Positions 49,819 to 63,859 of a DNA stretch of 64,000 nucleotides are shown one piece after another. The translations under genes and the position numbers were made by a program. The DNA comes from Metaphire vulgaris (taxonomy: Eukaryota > Annelida > Clitellata > Crassiclitellata > Megascolecidae): contig CM030841.1 in assembly GCA_018105865.1 (NCBI GenBank), positions 10,807,182-10,871,181 of the forward strand. Reading direction: 5' to 3'. Each line of letters opens with the position of its first letter. Positions within the stretch are counted from its first letter, which is position 1. Under the pieces are notes generated by a model that did not search any database, was not told the DNA's origin, and saw only the letters and a list, made by a program, of their open reading frames with translations.

Positions 49819-52800
49819 TTATAATTGGATCTACTCTCGAATGTCAGCCACCTTTGCATTTTCATTTGTAAGACAATCTGCATGTCTCTGAAGCGGACTT
49901 TCTCACAGGTTCCAATTCCACGTTATTGTGCCTGGAACGTTTGTTGTTTGCGCAGTCGCTCTTTAGGGCTGCTTTCCTGATGCTTGTCGAAGGTTTCGGC
50001 GATTTATAAAATCCGTTTTCAAATCCAGTTCTGCCATTGACTGTCTCCTTCCGAGGTTTGCTTTGTATTGTTGGTGTTGAATTGTCTTTGTGTGTGTGTG
50101 TGTGTGTGATTTTCAATGTTGGAATCAATGCTTGGCATTTTGTCTATTATATTGTAAGTAGAGGACATATTTCGAAACTATTTCTTAGTGGTGTAGTCAA
50201 AGAAGCATATGGTTGTATGTCTGCAGTATGAGTTTGGTCTCTGTGTAGGTTTTGTAAGTTTATATTCACGGTTTAAGTTTTTCATTGCTGAAAAGATTGC
50301 TGAGTATTATAATGAGAAACCTCGAGTAGTAGTTAAGAAGCTTGTATTATGGTTTATTCAAGTGGCAATTAGGAGTTGATGTCTCAAATCAATAATAGTC
50401 AACTTTCTGTTATTTTGTACAGTTGTGGGATGAATAGGGAGTCTTAATTGTTAGGTTACTATGAACTGAACCTTGTGCAAATCTTGTTGCATATGCAGAC
50501 TATAAAAAAAGGTGTTGATGTCTGATAAATTATAATATTTCTTTTTTATTTAGCTGAATGCAAATATTTCTCTTTTAAGTACAGTTGTACACTGTAGTTA
50601 TTTACAGTTCTAGTTATTTAGGTGAATGGTTTTGTTGATTCAGATAAAATCTTTTGTGGTGAGAGAGATTTTGAAAACTAGGAATATCTTTATTCTGTTT
50701 TGATAGTGCACATAGCCATACAATTTTAGTTGTGGTTATTTTCAGTAATAATTGAGTAAATGTGATTTATTCATGATAAGAAATTTGTCAGCTGTTTTTC
50801 TAAGCTTTATAAATGGTGAACTGAATATTAATGAATGCTTCTAATGGACAGATTATGGTGGCTTTACTGCTTACGTTTTAACTTTTGTATTCTATTGATA
50901 AGTATCTATGCTATGTTGGTGATGAACTAAGGCAGAGAAAGTATTTTTGCTAATATTTAACCGTGAAAGTTGCATTGCCAAATGACAAATTGTTCACAGG
51001 TTTCTGCTGCTTCATTGCTGCCATCTTGTTACTGCTCTTGGTAACATCACAAGAAAATTGTTTGCTGCTGCCCTCTTGTTGATCTGCCGTTGTTTATTTT
51101 GGTCATTGTTGAGTATTAATGGTTGTTTTAGCTGAGACAGTGTTGCCTCTAGGCATCTGTAAAAACTTTCATTAATAATCATTCACAAAACTCCGCAGAT
51201 TCCATATAAATTGCCACCTATGCTGTTTGTGAACCCATAATTATGCATAGAAATGTAGATTAAATTGGTAAATCTAAAAACGGCCAAACATAGTTCAGTT
51301 GGTTGCAGAATTTGGCAGATTAGCTAGACAGGACACTGTGACTGCCACTAAAAAGCATACGTGGTAATGCCACTTTGTCATACGGTTGATACGTCATTGC
51401 CAAAATGTGTATTTTGAAATTGGTGGGTTAACAAGTGTGTGCCAGTGGTTTGGGACACTGTCTGCTGAGTGACTGAGGGCATACATCTTAAAATTTTTAG
51501 CAAATATTATATCAAATGAGCAGTTCAATAAATTTCAAGATATGTACAATTATGTTATGTCAAAAGTCAGTGGAAATTGTAATAGATTTGATTAAGTGAT
51601 GTTTTTTCCTCACATGTATTTGTGAATTACTTTACACAGCTGTTTTATTGCTTTCTAATATATTTTGTTGCTATGTTAAAATTAAGGTTTAAAATATTTA
51701 CCAGTTACAGTTTGTTGATTATTTTTTTCAATGTACATTAAAGTGTATATTAGAAACTGCTTTTCATTTCTAGTTTGTCTTTGGTATGATTTTTGAAAAA
51801 CCACTGCTTAAGCAACCGCTCCTTAATGGTTTGTGAATTATAACTTACTTAGAGAGTTGCCAATTGCTGAAAATCTTGCTGTTATTTTGATAATTTATAC
51901 CGATATTTATGCGTAATAGTTTCGAGTTGTAAATTTTGTAGTCAATTTAAACTTTAATTATTAATGTAGCTTGTGTTTTGTTTCTGGAGGCAATTAATTT
52001 AAGTACTGATAAGTTTTAGGATGCAATATATGACTCCAGTTCTTTGTTGTTTCCTGTTCTTGGATTTAACCACCAAAATTTGTTTAGATTTAGCTATATT
52101 AAAACTATCCTATCAACATAAAGTTAGCACAAAGATGTTTTTATTCACAGATCGTATGTTTTGAATGCTTTGACAAGTCTGACCACTGTCAAGTTTGGGT
52201 TTTTGTACAACTGATTTTTTATCATAGAAGGAATATTAATGTTATCTGAGAGAAGCAGTTTTGTTACAGCAACGAAGATGAGGTGCTTTATTTGATATAC
52301 TAAATTTTCATGTTTGAATTATTGCTGTGAATTTATATTGCCAATTTTGTGAATTTAGTTCAATGATGAAAGGACTATAAACTTTTTGAATCTGAAAATA
52401 ACTGTACCTTAATGCGCGCTTCATTAGTGTAGTTTTCATTTAGCATGGACGAATGAATGTCACCATAGGCAAGTAGTGAAACATTATGTATGTATGTATG
52501 CATGCATGCGGACGTCATATAAAGGTTCGGTTTGCATTTGAGTTAGTTGAACTAAGTTTAGATTTTTCCCACCTTTGAGGAAGTTGTATTTACTCATTTT
52601 ATTTAGTCAAATCTGTTATCTCTGTGATCTATGTGAATCATCTGGTGTGTAATGATGTAAGTATTTTCTACACAGTTGCTCTCATTAACATTTTCAGTTA
52701 TTTCATAATGCCTTGTTTCTGCTTTATTTTGCAGATGCCACAGATTACATTTTATGGTGAAATTTGTTTCAGACTAAATTTGTTTTTAAGAAATTAATAT

Positions 52801-53400
52801 TTTATACGAGCGTATGCATGTTATATACATGTACTAATATAGTACTCATATTTATTTTTACTGGAACCAGTTCCATTTATGAGTCATTTGTTTCTGAGAA
52901 TACTGTATTAGATTGTTTATATTGAGTTCTTTCTGCTCTTCATTATTTTATATATTCCATGTGTTGTTGCTAAATGATTTTTTGACGACCTTATATTTGC
53001 TGCAATTTGTCATTTTATTGATTCTTTAAAAGAAACCGGCATTTATGTGCATTTGTGTGAATTTCTTGGTTTGACATCTTGAGACTATCAGTTAGTCATT
53101 TGAGAGAAGTCACAAGCAGAATCAACAGTGTACATTTCCATCAGTGTGAGGCGACTATTCTGACTTTCATTCAGTCAGCTGCCTAATATTAACGGTTTTA
53201 TTGATAGAAAATTTTATAACATTGCAGACGTTATTTTTTAAAGGTTCTACGCCATTATATAAAGATCCACCCTGGTCGTACTGTTGTTAGAAGTGTATCT
53301 ACAGTGGATTGTCGGTTTTGTGTTCAGTAGTTGAAACTTATTGCCAAAGCTCCAGACCTTTAAAAGCAGGAGTGATGAATTAATTAATTTAAAGTTTTAT
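49819..53400 (+). other. probable long 3' UTR of PIP4K2
   Basis: T-rich on the plus strand, no repeat family recognised and no coding exon. AATAAA-type signals occur (for example near 51528). Where the transcript ends cannot be told. Confidence 0.45.
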
Positions 53401-53411
53401 GCTAGCACAGA

Positions 53412-53598
53412 CAGTGGCGTAGCGTGACTTTTGGGGGCCTGGGGGGCATCCTTGTGATATGGGGCCTCCAGTGGCTGACGAGCAAAAAAAATTGTCACAC
53501 CCTTTATAGTGCTTACGAGAGGGAAAAAACTCTTCGGGGGCCCCTTCTCCCGGGGCCCCGAGGGGCTGTCTACAAAGTGCCCCCACGTTATGCCACTG
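53412..53598. mobile_element. hAT-type MITE (CAGTGGCGTAGC family, copy 3)
   Basis: CAGTGGCGTAGCGTGAC left, CGTTATGCCACTG right; flanks AGCACAGA and ATCACAGA (7 of 8). Box TGACGAGCAAAAAAAATTGTC at 53477. Confidence 0.85.
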
Positions 53599-53599
53599 A

Positions 53600-55600
53600 T
53601 CACAGAGGATTGTTATTTTGGCATTGACAGTGAAGCACAAGTTTTGTGTTTGACAGACTTTTGTTACGTGAAAATGTGTAAATGTTATAAACTTGAGAGA
53701 AAACAGCGCGTGTTTTGTTGCCAGTTGCTGTTGTATATTTGTTCATCTCCAAAGAATAATACTTGAATTACGCCAAAATGGCAACATCATTATTCATATC
53801 AGTGGTGTAATTTTTCAGTCATTTTAAAAGCCAGATATTTTGGACTCCTGCACTAAATTCATTTGCATGGTATACTACCTACCATTAATAGTAGCTTTAC
53901 TAGCATCCATCTATTAAGCAATTCCGTTAATTAAGGTTGCTGTAACAGTCACTGTTGTCTGTTACTTTTTAATGTTTGTGACAATACTTAAAAATGAATA
54001 ATTTTACAAAGATTGAAAATTAGATTGAAAATTTGTGCAGTGCCTTTGAGGTACAGTACTTGGCTACAGGTCTATTGGAAAGTCATAGCCACGGGAAGTC
54101 CTGGTATCGTGAGATTCATCGAGAACCAGCAAGTAGTTGGGGGGGGGGAATGGTAGGGGTGTAGTATTAGATCGAAGAAAATGCACCAGACACCAGGGTT
54201 TAAAGCGTGGAGACGACATTTTTGCTCATCAGGTTTGGGCTGAAAATGTCGAAGTGCCCCATTAAGTGCCCCTATTCTTGAATCCTGGCTATGCCGCTGG
54301 TTACTATAATGCTAACTAATCACTGGCGTCTAATCATAACTGACTGCCCACTTTAATGTCTGCTGAAACCAGTTACAGTACTGGACTGCTGATCACAGTC
54401 TAGCTGTAGCTGTCGTGGTAAAAGGTTAGCAAAAATTAAGTCACATGATAACTTTTGTATTTGTATACAAACTATAAGTCAGTGAATACACGACTTAACT
54501 TCAAAAATAATATATACCACCTCAAAAGTCTGATATGACCCAAAGTAGTATTGCTGTCTTGAATTTTCCCAGCAAAACCAAACAGAAGGATGAATGATGG
54601 GACTGCAAGAATAGTTTCTTAACAATTGAAAAACTGCAGAATTGTAGAAATTCAAACATCAAAACTTGTTATCAAGCATTATATTTACATATATAATTCT
54701 ATACATAATTCAAAGTCAAATACATTTACAACTTCCAACTAAATAGGAATATAATAATAAAGTATGAGACATATACAGTAGTTGTGCCTTAAATTATTTT
54801 ACTTAACTACAGTGAAACCTTATTATTTTGCTGTCCGTACTGACATATTTTGTGGCAACAGACGAGGTTGGTGGATCGGCAGGGGCAACGGGGAAACAGA
54901 TGAAACCTCATACTGGTAACTCTACAGCTGTGTTAGCACAAATCCTGGAAGTTGTTAAAAGTGTGTATAAAAAAGTGTGTATAAAATAACACTATTTGCT
55001 AGCAGTGCACAGTTCAAAATCTAGACAGACCCGCACAAACTGCCTGGTACGGAGCTGCTTGGCCAGTGATGGTGATGCATATTTGACTGATCTGTCAATT
55101 TGGTAGGCGGGACCCATGCATCATTCAAATGAGTTGATGGTAACAAAAATTATGTGCATATGGTTTATTTTAAAAAGGTCAAGTTAGTCCTGTACTCAAA
55201 CAAGTGTAGGGTATAGCACTAATTTCCGTGTACCAGGCAAGCAGCAATGCAGGTGTGCAATTAACCTAAAGTAGTTTGCTGTTGCTTTCTCTAGACCTGC
55301 ATTTTACCTTTGCAGCTTAACAGTGCTACAAACAGTGGTTTTCACACAGGCTTCCTTAGCCTCCTAAACCACTTAAAATCACATTATTATTATAAACTTA
55401 TCGACGCCTAGGCAATGAATGGCTTGGTTGGCTGCCGGTATGGTAACTCATCCAAGTACAAGCTGCAACGTGTCAATTGTTTATGACATATTTATTCTTA
55501 ATTTATTTAAAAATAGATATCGGTTATAAATTGACCCATTTCTACCCACCTTGTCATATCTGTAATATGAACAAAACGGTTTCATCAAATTGCTGCTGAA
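53600..55600. other. intergenic, no gene seen
   Basis: AT-rich. A G-run (54139-54148) followed by CATTTTTGCTCATCAGG and ending GCTATGCCGCTG near 54300 looks like a further eroded MITE, but its ends are not clear. Confidence 0.4.
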
Positions 55601-55619
55601 TTACTGGTATTTATCTGGA

Positions 55620-55712
55620 TCTTAAATGATTTCGATTTGGTGCGCCATCGGCTGATGCTCCTGTGCACTATGTGAAGTGGCGCTATAGAAGTTTAAGAAT
55701 AGATTAGATTAG
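55620..55712 (+). mobile_element. retroposon 3' tail ending in (GATTA)n
   Basis: GGTGCGCCATCGGCTGATG ... GTGGCGCTATAGAAGTTTAA then GAATAGATTAGATTAG; near-identical to 20580-20706. Confidence 0.7.
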
Positions 55713-56733
55713 AAGCCAATTTCATTAATAATTTTAACAACAGTTTGATTACTTTACAATTCACTATGCATGTGATGAAGCTATGGAAAAAGCATTGCTA
55801 TCTGGCCAAAAGACAAAATACAAATATACAAATGCCAGGAGAATCCTCAATGGCTTAGGAGGTGAGGATGGTGGCTTTTTTATAGTAAAAATACATGACA
55901 GAAAATCTGTTCCAGGCTTATGCATAGCGATAGGCAAGTTTGGCAGCTTAATGAGGGGGAATGATCATGAGGTTTCACTGTATACATCTGAAATCTGCAC
56001 TAGAAAGATTTAAGAAAAACAAAATGCTCTGTCACCTAATAATGAACTGCATTTAAAATTATAATTGATGAACTGCATTTAAAATTATAATTGTTCAATT
56101 TTCTCCACGATACATCATCACAAATAACAATATATGTTTGTAGTATTGTAATCACAAACAATTTTGTACAAAATTGGTCAATTCATTACAGGTAAGTACT
56201 GTACACAGCACAATATTTTATTTTATGTTGCCACATCAAAAAGAGTTAGACAACAAAAGTAGCAGAAATTACAAGACAAGATTTCTTTAGTCTTATTCAG
56301 GCACTAGGTTTTTCAACTGTAAATTGTTCTACAGTCTTAACCACTATCTTTCAAAAGAACTGTGACAAGTTAATTATTTTGAATCTGACAAAAAATTTCC
56401 TGTTTTCAAAGCATTCAGATCTAAAATACCACAGAAGACCAAAAAAAGCGATACATTGATTTCAATTTCCCTAAATCAAAGAAGAAACCCATTTTACAAA
56501 ATTTCATTTGTAAACTTCTTGTCACATGCTGATTATTTTATTTTGGCAACCAATATTCATAAACAAAATACACTTCAAACAAACTTCAATAACACAATGG
56601 CAATTTTAAACTCAAGCTCCACAAATCCAATGCAAACATGATATCACAAGAAAACAGAATGATCCCAACTGAGTAACTGCCTTCTTCAACTGCTTAGCTG
56701 CCAGACATACAAATATCCCTGATGTCACATGGC

Positions 56734-57180
56734 CGTCCCACCTCTCTGTTCTCAACCAATCTCCTCCCTACCCCCTCCAGACCCCTTCCGCCCGCCCCCT
56801 CTGCCAGCCCCAACTCCTACAAAACCCCGCCCCAAGCCCCCTCTCATTCCCATCCTCTTCTGACCACCAGTGTTTATTCTAGGCATTCTCTGGGAGAAAT
56901 TTCCCCTCAAAAGTTTGAAATTTCCCCCAAAAAAAAAAAATGACATTTTGGCAAGTAGTATGACCTTCCCAATGTCTGTTCCCCCCAAAATTTTAAACTC
57001 CCCCAATGTCTGGGTGGTTAGAATAGCCACTGTCCGATCACCCCTCCCCCAACTCATCTCTCCCAACACCTATCTCGCCCCAACTACCACCGCTCTGCCC
57101 CGCCTCAACCCTCCCACAAAACTCCCACCCCAACCCCTACCACAAAACCAATGCTCCTCCCCAACCCCAATCCCCATTTC
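56734..57180. repeat. C-rich tract interrupted by a MITE
   Basis: CCCCTCCAGACCCCTTCCGC and CCCCAACCCCTACC-type sequence on both sides of the MITE at 56868-57032; composition like the Helitron minisatellite at 25390-26090. Confidence 0.6.
56868..57032. mobile_element. hAT-type MITE (CAGTGTTTATTCTAG family)
   Basis: CAGTGTTTATTCTAGGC left, GGTTAGAATAGCCACTG right; flanks TCTGACCA and TCCGATCA (6 of 8). Confidence 0.82.
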
Positions 57181-59077
57181 CAGCAAGTGGCTTAAACTTT
57201 GCTGGAAAAATCCGGCTGTATGGCGTGAACAATATTTGCATTACACCGGAAATGGAAATATCAAACTCAGGGCAGTTAATCACAATTATTAACTTAAATG
57301 TGCAATAAATGAGAATTTTTACAAGCTCCAAAACTTTCCAGAAGAGAATCATTCATTAAAATAATGTACCATACAATTGAAAAAACATTCACAAACATTG
57401 ACAAAAAGGAATAAACCATTTTTCAAGGATTTGAATATATAAATCAATCTATGTTCAGATCTTCTAAGAATTTTATCAGTATATAGATTAAATTTTACAT
57501 TGACCTTTGTCATGTCTAAGGCAATAATTTTACAGAATATGGCAATGTAATATAACAAAAAATGTAAAATGTTCATTCAGATCAATTACATAAACATTTT
57601 CCAAATTCTAATTCTTAACTAAATACAACATAATTGTCAGATCTGATTAATAAAATGCACAAATAGTATACACAATAGTTATGTTAAATACAATGAAAAG
57701 CACAATGTAGGAGTATATAAACATGATTCTTAAGTAATGTCAAAGAAATAAAATCCATCGCTAAGCAGATGTAGATATTATGCTAGATACAATAAATCTT
57801 CATTAATACAGACCCGGATAACACTGTTTACATGGATCAATTCTTTGGCATGGCAAAACTTCAGCATAATTTGAATTTGGCTAAGATGGACTTTCAGATA
57901 TCATAATGCAAAATCTAGTCCACTGCACACCAAGAAACTAGCTGAAATGGGACTTGAGTTGCTGCTGCTGCTACTAGCAGCAAAATGGGGTAAAGCAGTA
58001 AATGCAGAAAGAGCAAGTGCATATCTCAGTTATGCATGAATTGTCTCCAGTAATTTGGAAAAGTCACAATTTCAAGTAATGGCATGAATACCGATAGCTC
58101 TGATCAATATAGAGAACTTAAATTGTCCAAAAATGTCCGCATAACCTTTCCAGCCGCTAATACAGAGGAAGTGTTTTAACAGACGCCTGTATTAATGAAG
58201 TCTTACTGTACAGTCCAAACTGTACTCTGTTTAATGTTTGTAATTAATCTTAAAGACTATTGGACTGCAAGAGTATACTGTAGAGAAATTGGTTATTCAC
58301 CCATATCAGTGTTAAATTAATTATAAAAGGTCAAATAAGCACTATTAAAATTAGCTTGAAATTCCCTGTACCATTTGTTCACAACCATGAATGAGTGAAA
58401 TTTTCAAGTGATAAATACACGAAAGAGCACTTTCACTGCCTTGAAGCCACACTGATCAGTATGGAGTGCGACTGTTAATTTCAGAAGACAAGGTGATAGC
58501 ACTAAAAAAGCAAAAATGAACAGTTACAAACTGCAAATAATTATTAAAATGCTTACTTATATGCACCTAAAGGTCTGAAATCATGTCGGTGGTAATTAGT
58601 GTGTGATTTATAAGAATTTATTAAAGCAAATGAAAGTGCAAATATCATTTTCAAAATTACATTTTAACTGTACTTCTTCTTACAAGACACTATATTACAG
58701 AAATAGCCAGTTTTGCTAGCATATGTGTACTGTGCATTCATTGACAGAAATCCAGCTGTAAGAACACAACCACTCTACATAATTATCAAAAACAAGAAAC
58801 TTTGATTAATAATTGTATTGGTTGCAGGGCAGACAAATGGTGATAACAATCTAAATCGATATATAAAGAACATAGATGTACTTCTAAAATGCAACAATGA
58901 GAAACCATAGTCTAAAGACATATCTGTTTCAAAAATCTTTTCTTCTGCCTTGGATTGTTTTTAATTTTTTGTTTTTGATGACTGTTATTTTATTTATTTT
59001 TATAACTGGACTCTGTAATATGCCCTTGCTCTTGACATTTTTGGTAATATGGCACACAAGAAAATTTTTTCACTTTA

Positions 59078-59080
<3 letters not shown>

Positions 59081-59144
<64 letters not shown>
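59081..59144. repeat. (AAT)n microsatellite
   Basis: About 21 units. Confidence 0.97.
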
Positions 59145-59147
<3 letters not shown>

Positions 59148-61255
59148 CCTGCACTATAACAATCACAAGTCACTAGAATATCAATGAGTGACTATTACAC
59201 TTCTCATTGGATTCATTTAATACCACACCTAATGACAGTTAGAATAAACACAAGTATCTGTAAGAGCACAATAATAGTATAACTATACTTGCTAACTTCA
59301 TGATGAATAACCATTGTGGAAACACTGCAATGATGCCAAATTAGATTATCCATTTACCTGTGGATATAATAAATCCATTGAATCCGTACAGCTTCGGGTT
59401 CATCCAACTCAGGCGATGGGGCAATATTTCAACGTGAGGCCAATATTAGCAAAAGGAGAGAAAGCAGCGAAAACTTTTTAAATTAAAGCCATGCACACAT
59501 ATCACAAGAAGAATCAGAGACAAGGCCGATAACAGCAGTGGTACTTGGTAAATTAACAAACATGCATCAAAATGCAAAGTTCTGTCAGTTTCCTTAATGC
59601 AACGGCAAATAAGGAGAAGCAGGCATAAAGGCAATCCTTTGGCTTCTGGTGCATGTAAAGCAAAGAATAAAATGTTCAAGCAGAATATAAATAAAGAGGC
59701 AGACAGGTAGTTATCTATTTTCATAACCTAGAAGCTCTTGTAGTACTGATGGGAAAATTACTAAAGAGTTTGAACTCTTCTGCTATATGCTTTCATTACG
59801 GCATGCACACTGCACAGTCTCGTGCATCAGTTAATATAAGTGGTATTAATATAGCATTACATAACAATCAAATATAAATTAATCCTTCCGCTTGAGGGAG
59901 AGATGGAGGGATGGAAGGAAGGGAGGGAGGTATGCCTCAAATAAAAAAGCTTAAGAAAATATGTCATTACAGTGCCTAAGCTGTCAAATGAAATTAAGTG
60001 CAAATTCAGGATAACTTAATTTATGTTAAAATGAGTATCAAAGTATTTTAAACAGAAAGAAACTGTAAGTGCAATGAAAACTATAACGCTTTGACTGCTG
60101 AAAACTATGAAGATACTTAATAAAAAAATTGTGAATGTCTATTATCGTCCGTCTTAACAAACATATATAGTATATCAACAAAACATTCATCCAAAAACTG
60201 AAATGATATAAAATTGACAGAAAAACAAACACATAACTGAAAAGGCACACCAATAAAAATTACACACTGTCGAAGCCCAGAACACTCATTCATCTACATG
60301 TGCAGAAGAAGCAATGCTGAAATATTAGCACGTCTCTCACATACATTGCATACAACTATGAAAAAGCATTCTGGCAGAGAAAAACTACCAGATATGAAAT
60401 CAAAACTAAAAAATATGATCAATGATTTCCGAAAATAACATACAATACGCAAAGCCTAGAAAAATATACAGATATAAATGATGCATATCTGCGTACATTA
60501 TTGCATAAGACAATCTCAGTTAAGACTACCGCTGCAATGATTCACTGAAAGGTGAGCCATGAGAGCTTGAATAATATATTTAAAATTGCCTTAAAATTAC
60601 CAGATACTTATGGAGAGAAAATATTAAGAAATTTCAGATGTTTTAGCCTAAAATATACATTCTATACTTACTAACAAGCAGGATCAATATTTAAAGCCAG
60701 TAAAGTAATAATCAGGCAAAACAGAATACGAAAAGCTAAGGTTTATAGATCTGGGTAGTTGATCTATAAGATAAACCTATTCATATTATATAGAGGCATG
60801 CAGCAGGCTTATTAAAAATCCATTGATTGGCCAGCGGTCATTAGCCAAATATTATGTTATTCTGAAAAAAAATTCTTGTTAAATTAACTAAAAACATTGT
60901 AAAAGTTGATTATTGTGTAAGTACCATATACAATTTCACTTCATAATTTTATGTTTGTATATAATTACCAGTAATATTTGCCTTGTTCAAGCATGCAGCT
61001 AGCAATAAATATTAGCATCAAAACAATTAAAGAATAAAAATGATTGGCTAAAAAAATAGGGCTCTGCAAAAATGAAAGACAGGAGGCCGGCCGTGCATTT
61101 AGGAAGGTGAGTATGGCTGAAAATATGCTGTTCTTGAAGTAAGCGGAATATTTCCCAAGTCAGATGAGCTACAAATTACACGATCAACATCAAAGTATCA
61201 GTACAGTCAAAACAATATACCGGTATATCCCTGCTTCACTTGTGGGTGGGGCAAT

Positions 61256-61428
61256 CAGTGGCGGCTCTAGGATTTGGCAAGTGGGGGGCCATTGGGGTGG
61301 CAACTTCTAATGATGGAGGCAACCATTTGTTGTTAGGTATGTAGTATTAAGTATAGAGGGCCACTGGGGGGCCAGGAACTCAATAGGGGGCACGGGCCCC
61401 CCTGGCCCTCCCAGTGGAGCCAGCACTG
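61256..61428. mobile_element. hAT-type MITE (CAGTGGCGGCTC family, copy 4, inverted)
   Basis: CAGTGGCGGCTCTAGGATTT left, GTGGAGCCAGCACTG right; GGGCAAT on both sides. Interior (CAACCATTTGTTGTTAGG) in the orientation opposite to 10007-10196. Confidence 0.88.
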
Positions 61429-62847
61429 GGGCAATACTTCATATCTTCCAAATATATCAGAGAGATCAATAGGAGACAAAAACTGCAGCAAATACCAAAC
61501 CTTAACTTATTAAAGCACACGAGTAATAGTAGCAGCCAAAGTTTGCTATCGCATTGAAGTCAAATTACAAAATTGAACTCAGTATTAAAATAGATACTCA
61601 TGTATAATACATTAATTTTAAAATTCAGACAAATTATAGCAATCACACAACTGATTTTGGCTCCATGTTTTCACTTCCAATCTCTGCCAACTTGAAGACT
61701 TTGCAAATTTTTCTCACGATTTCTAAATTTACAACCTCAAACGTCCAGCGTACATTCACTCACTACTGATATTGGTCGCTTATTCAGTATCATCGAAACC
61801 AACAACTTCTCATTGTACTTAATAATGGCTACATGTCATTCTTTTGCAATGACATTTATATTAATAGGGAAAACTTTGTATCTGAGAACCTGATAATTAT
61901 TCAAAATATTTATGAAAACTTATTTCAACTTCAGTATATAAATACAGCTAAGCATAAAAGGAAAAACAACATAAACACATCAGAATTATAACACTGCATT
62001 TTAAAACATTCTAAATAGTACTTGATATTGCATAAGTATCTTATACTCACAAATATTTACCCAGTAATGCATATTAAAAGCCATTTTTTTCACAAAACCA
62101 AAGTTCCAAGATGAAACCAATTTATCAGTTTATATACTGTATATTAGAAATAAAAATACTTTAAGCAAAGAGAAATAAAACACCATGAGGAGTCACTAAA
62201 GCACACAAAATACATGAGTTTTAATACCAAGATAAACACAAATGAAGTTTCTAGGCCAATGACAAATACAAGATCATCCCATAAGGCATTAGGTTGTATA
62301 GTATACTATACCAACATGGCCAAATCAAAGTCAAAATTATAAAGAGCTTACAAAAAAATGACCCCAGTAGAAATAAACGTGACTTTGGGTACAAGAAACT
62401 ACAAATAAATAAAATTATAATGGACATAAAATAACAAGGAATCAATAAATTCCATGACCCTTAACCCTTCAATCTCAATATGGTGTGCTCTTAGTTCACA
62501 AAAGAGAACAATCTTATGAAGCCAAACTGCATTGTAAAAAAACACTTTCTGAAACAGTCAGATCCAGACTAAAAAATGTGCATCTTTTTCTGTGGTCATC
62601 TTACTGCTTCCCATACGGACTGAAATCTCTAGCACAGATTTCGAGCCCTTTTGAATGATACCTTCATCTATTAAAACTGGTGCTATAAAAGGGCACAATT
62701 ATAATTACTGTATTAATTGAAGATAACTGGTTTTTACAATTATGAGAGGCAGAATTCAGTCTCATATCATATCAGCAGAGGAAACAATGCACAAACATTT
62801 AATTCCTGATAAAAATTAATTTCATTTCAATCTGATACGATTAATTA

Positions 62848-63692
62848 CTAGTCTAGTAAAGTGACTGACCTCTTTCCAATTTTCAGATGAATGGTAAGAA
62901 ATACAAATCCAATGACAATGCAAAGTGATCCAACAACCAGGTAAGCAATGCCAAGAAATGGATTTTTTCCACCAAGCCAGGACACGGTGCTTATTACCAT
63001 ACGCTTTCCACCGTTAAACTGAACTGTAGGATACTCTGAAATTCACAGAAATTGCTGAAGAGAGTCCGTAATTAAATCCATGTTTACGGTAATAACCACA
63101 TAACAAGGCTACCATAAAAGGCACTCTACACTCAAATGAAAGGAAACAGAGGCAGAGGATGACCCATGTAAAAGTGGATGGACAACATCAAAGAAGATAT
63201 GAAAATGAAAGGAATTTCAATAGCAGAAGGAAGATTAACAGAAGATAGGACTTCTTGATTATTTGATCACCATCAAAATGCACTAAAGTAAAATTGAAGA
63301 ATCTAATCCCCTGTGATACCAGTGAAAGATACAAGCTTAACCACTGACAACTGCTTACAGATGCATTTTATAACAGCACAAATTGAATCAAATCAATCAG
63401 ATACACAAATGTAGAGAAATCTGTCGTAAAAATAACTTTTAATCAAAGAAACAGTTTCAGCGAAGTCACTAACGATAGGTGACACGAAGCGTGTAGTTTC
63501 CAGCAGGGAGGCCTCCTTGAAATCTATCGGAAGTATCGAGGCGACGATATAACTTCCTAAACGTCGGTAGAGCTGCAGTTCTCATCCAAACCATGAGATC
63601 CTCATTCTCATACCCAGTGTTATGCTTATTGGAGGGGTCCAACTCGTAGACTGGCTTCTGCCAATTGCGTGGCTTCAAAGTATTATTGAAAG
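62848..63692 (-). CDS. TMEM30: CDC50/TMEM30 family protein, C-terminal part (partial gene)
   Basis: Two minus-strand exons (63474-63692 and 62870-63035) join in phase and read [70 protein letters not shown] and [10 protein letters not shown], then a hydrophobic helix ending HLKIGK. This is the ectodomain end and second membrane helix of CDC50 proteins, the obligate beta-subunit of P4-ATPase lipid flippases. The two-helix topology with a large lumenal loop is family knowledge. The first helix and most of the loop lie beyond the right window edge. The true C-terminus is uncertain: reading through the last donor gives a short RSVTLLD tail and a stop (62850-62848), or a further exon follows. Confidence 0.93.
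62870..63035 (-). CDS. TMEM30: CDC50/TMEM30 last visible exon (second membrane helix)
   Basis: Acceptor GTGAATTTCAG; reads [37 protein letters not shown] and a helix to HLKIGK. Donor-like AAAGAG^GTCAGT; otherwise stops at 62848. Confidence 0.93.
63095..63300 (+). mobile_element. LINE C-terminal fragment in a CDC50 intron
   Basis: The plus strand reads [20 protein letters not shown] then RLTEDRTS in frame pieces; W-x-D-N-I-K and T-x-D-R are LINE C-terminal motifs. Short and decayed. Confidence 0.6.
63474..63692 (-). CDS. TMEM30: CDC50/TMEM30 penultimate visible exon (lumenal domain)
   Basis: Acceptor GTTATTTCAG; reads [18 protein letters not shown] to GNYTLRVTY; donor ATC^GTTAGT leaving one base. 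Contains the invariant [14 protein letters not shown] block. Confidence 0.94.
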
Positions 63693-63859
63693 CTGAAATA
63701 ACGACATACTTGTTTTAAGAAACTAAGCCTTCCCTACAGTCTAACCTATGTAATATCATATTTGTGGAAATGCTCAAAATGAATGCCACTAGTTAGTACA
63801 GTAGTTGTTCTTGTCAAGCTATGAATATTTAAATAACATATTTGCATATTTATTAATTG

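Larger units (their letters stand above)
57200..62840. other. A-rich region, no confident exon
   Basis: A-rich on the plus strand (T-rich in the sense of the minus-strand CDC50 gene), compatible with intron or 3' UTR of that gene. Contains (AAT)n at 59081-59144, a GGGA-rich patch at 59893-59930 and one MITE at 61256. No splice-bounded frame I trust. Confidence 0.4.

Noticed and set aside
59341..59407. Possible last exon of the CDC50 gene (acceptor CGCCTGAG, stop TAA)
   Set aside because: The phase fits (SWMNPKLYGFNG...), but the acceptor has AG-poor support 60 bases into weak sequence, the 3.5-kb intron is long, and the peptide resembles no CDC50 tail I know.
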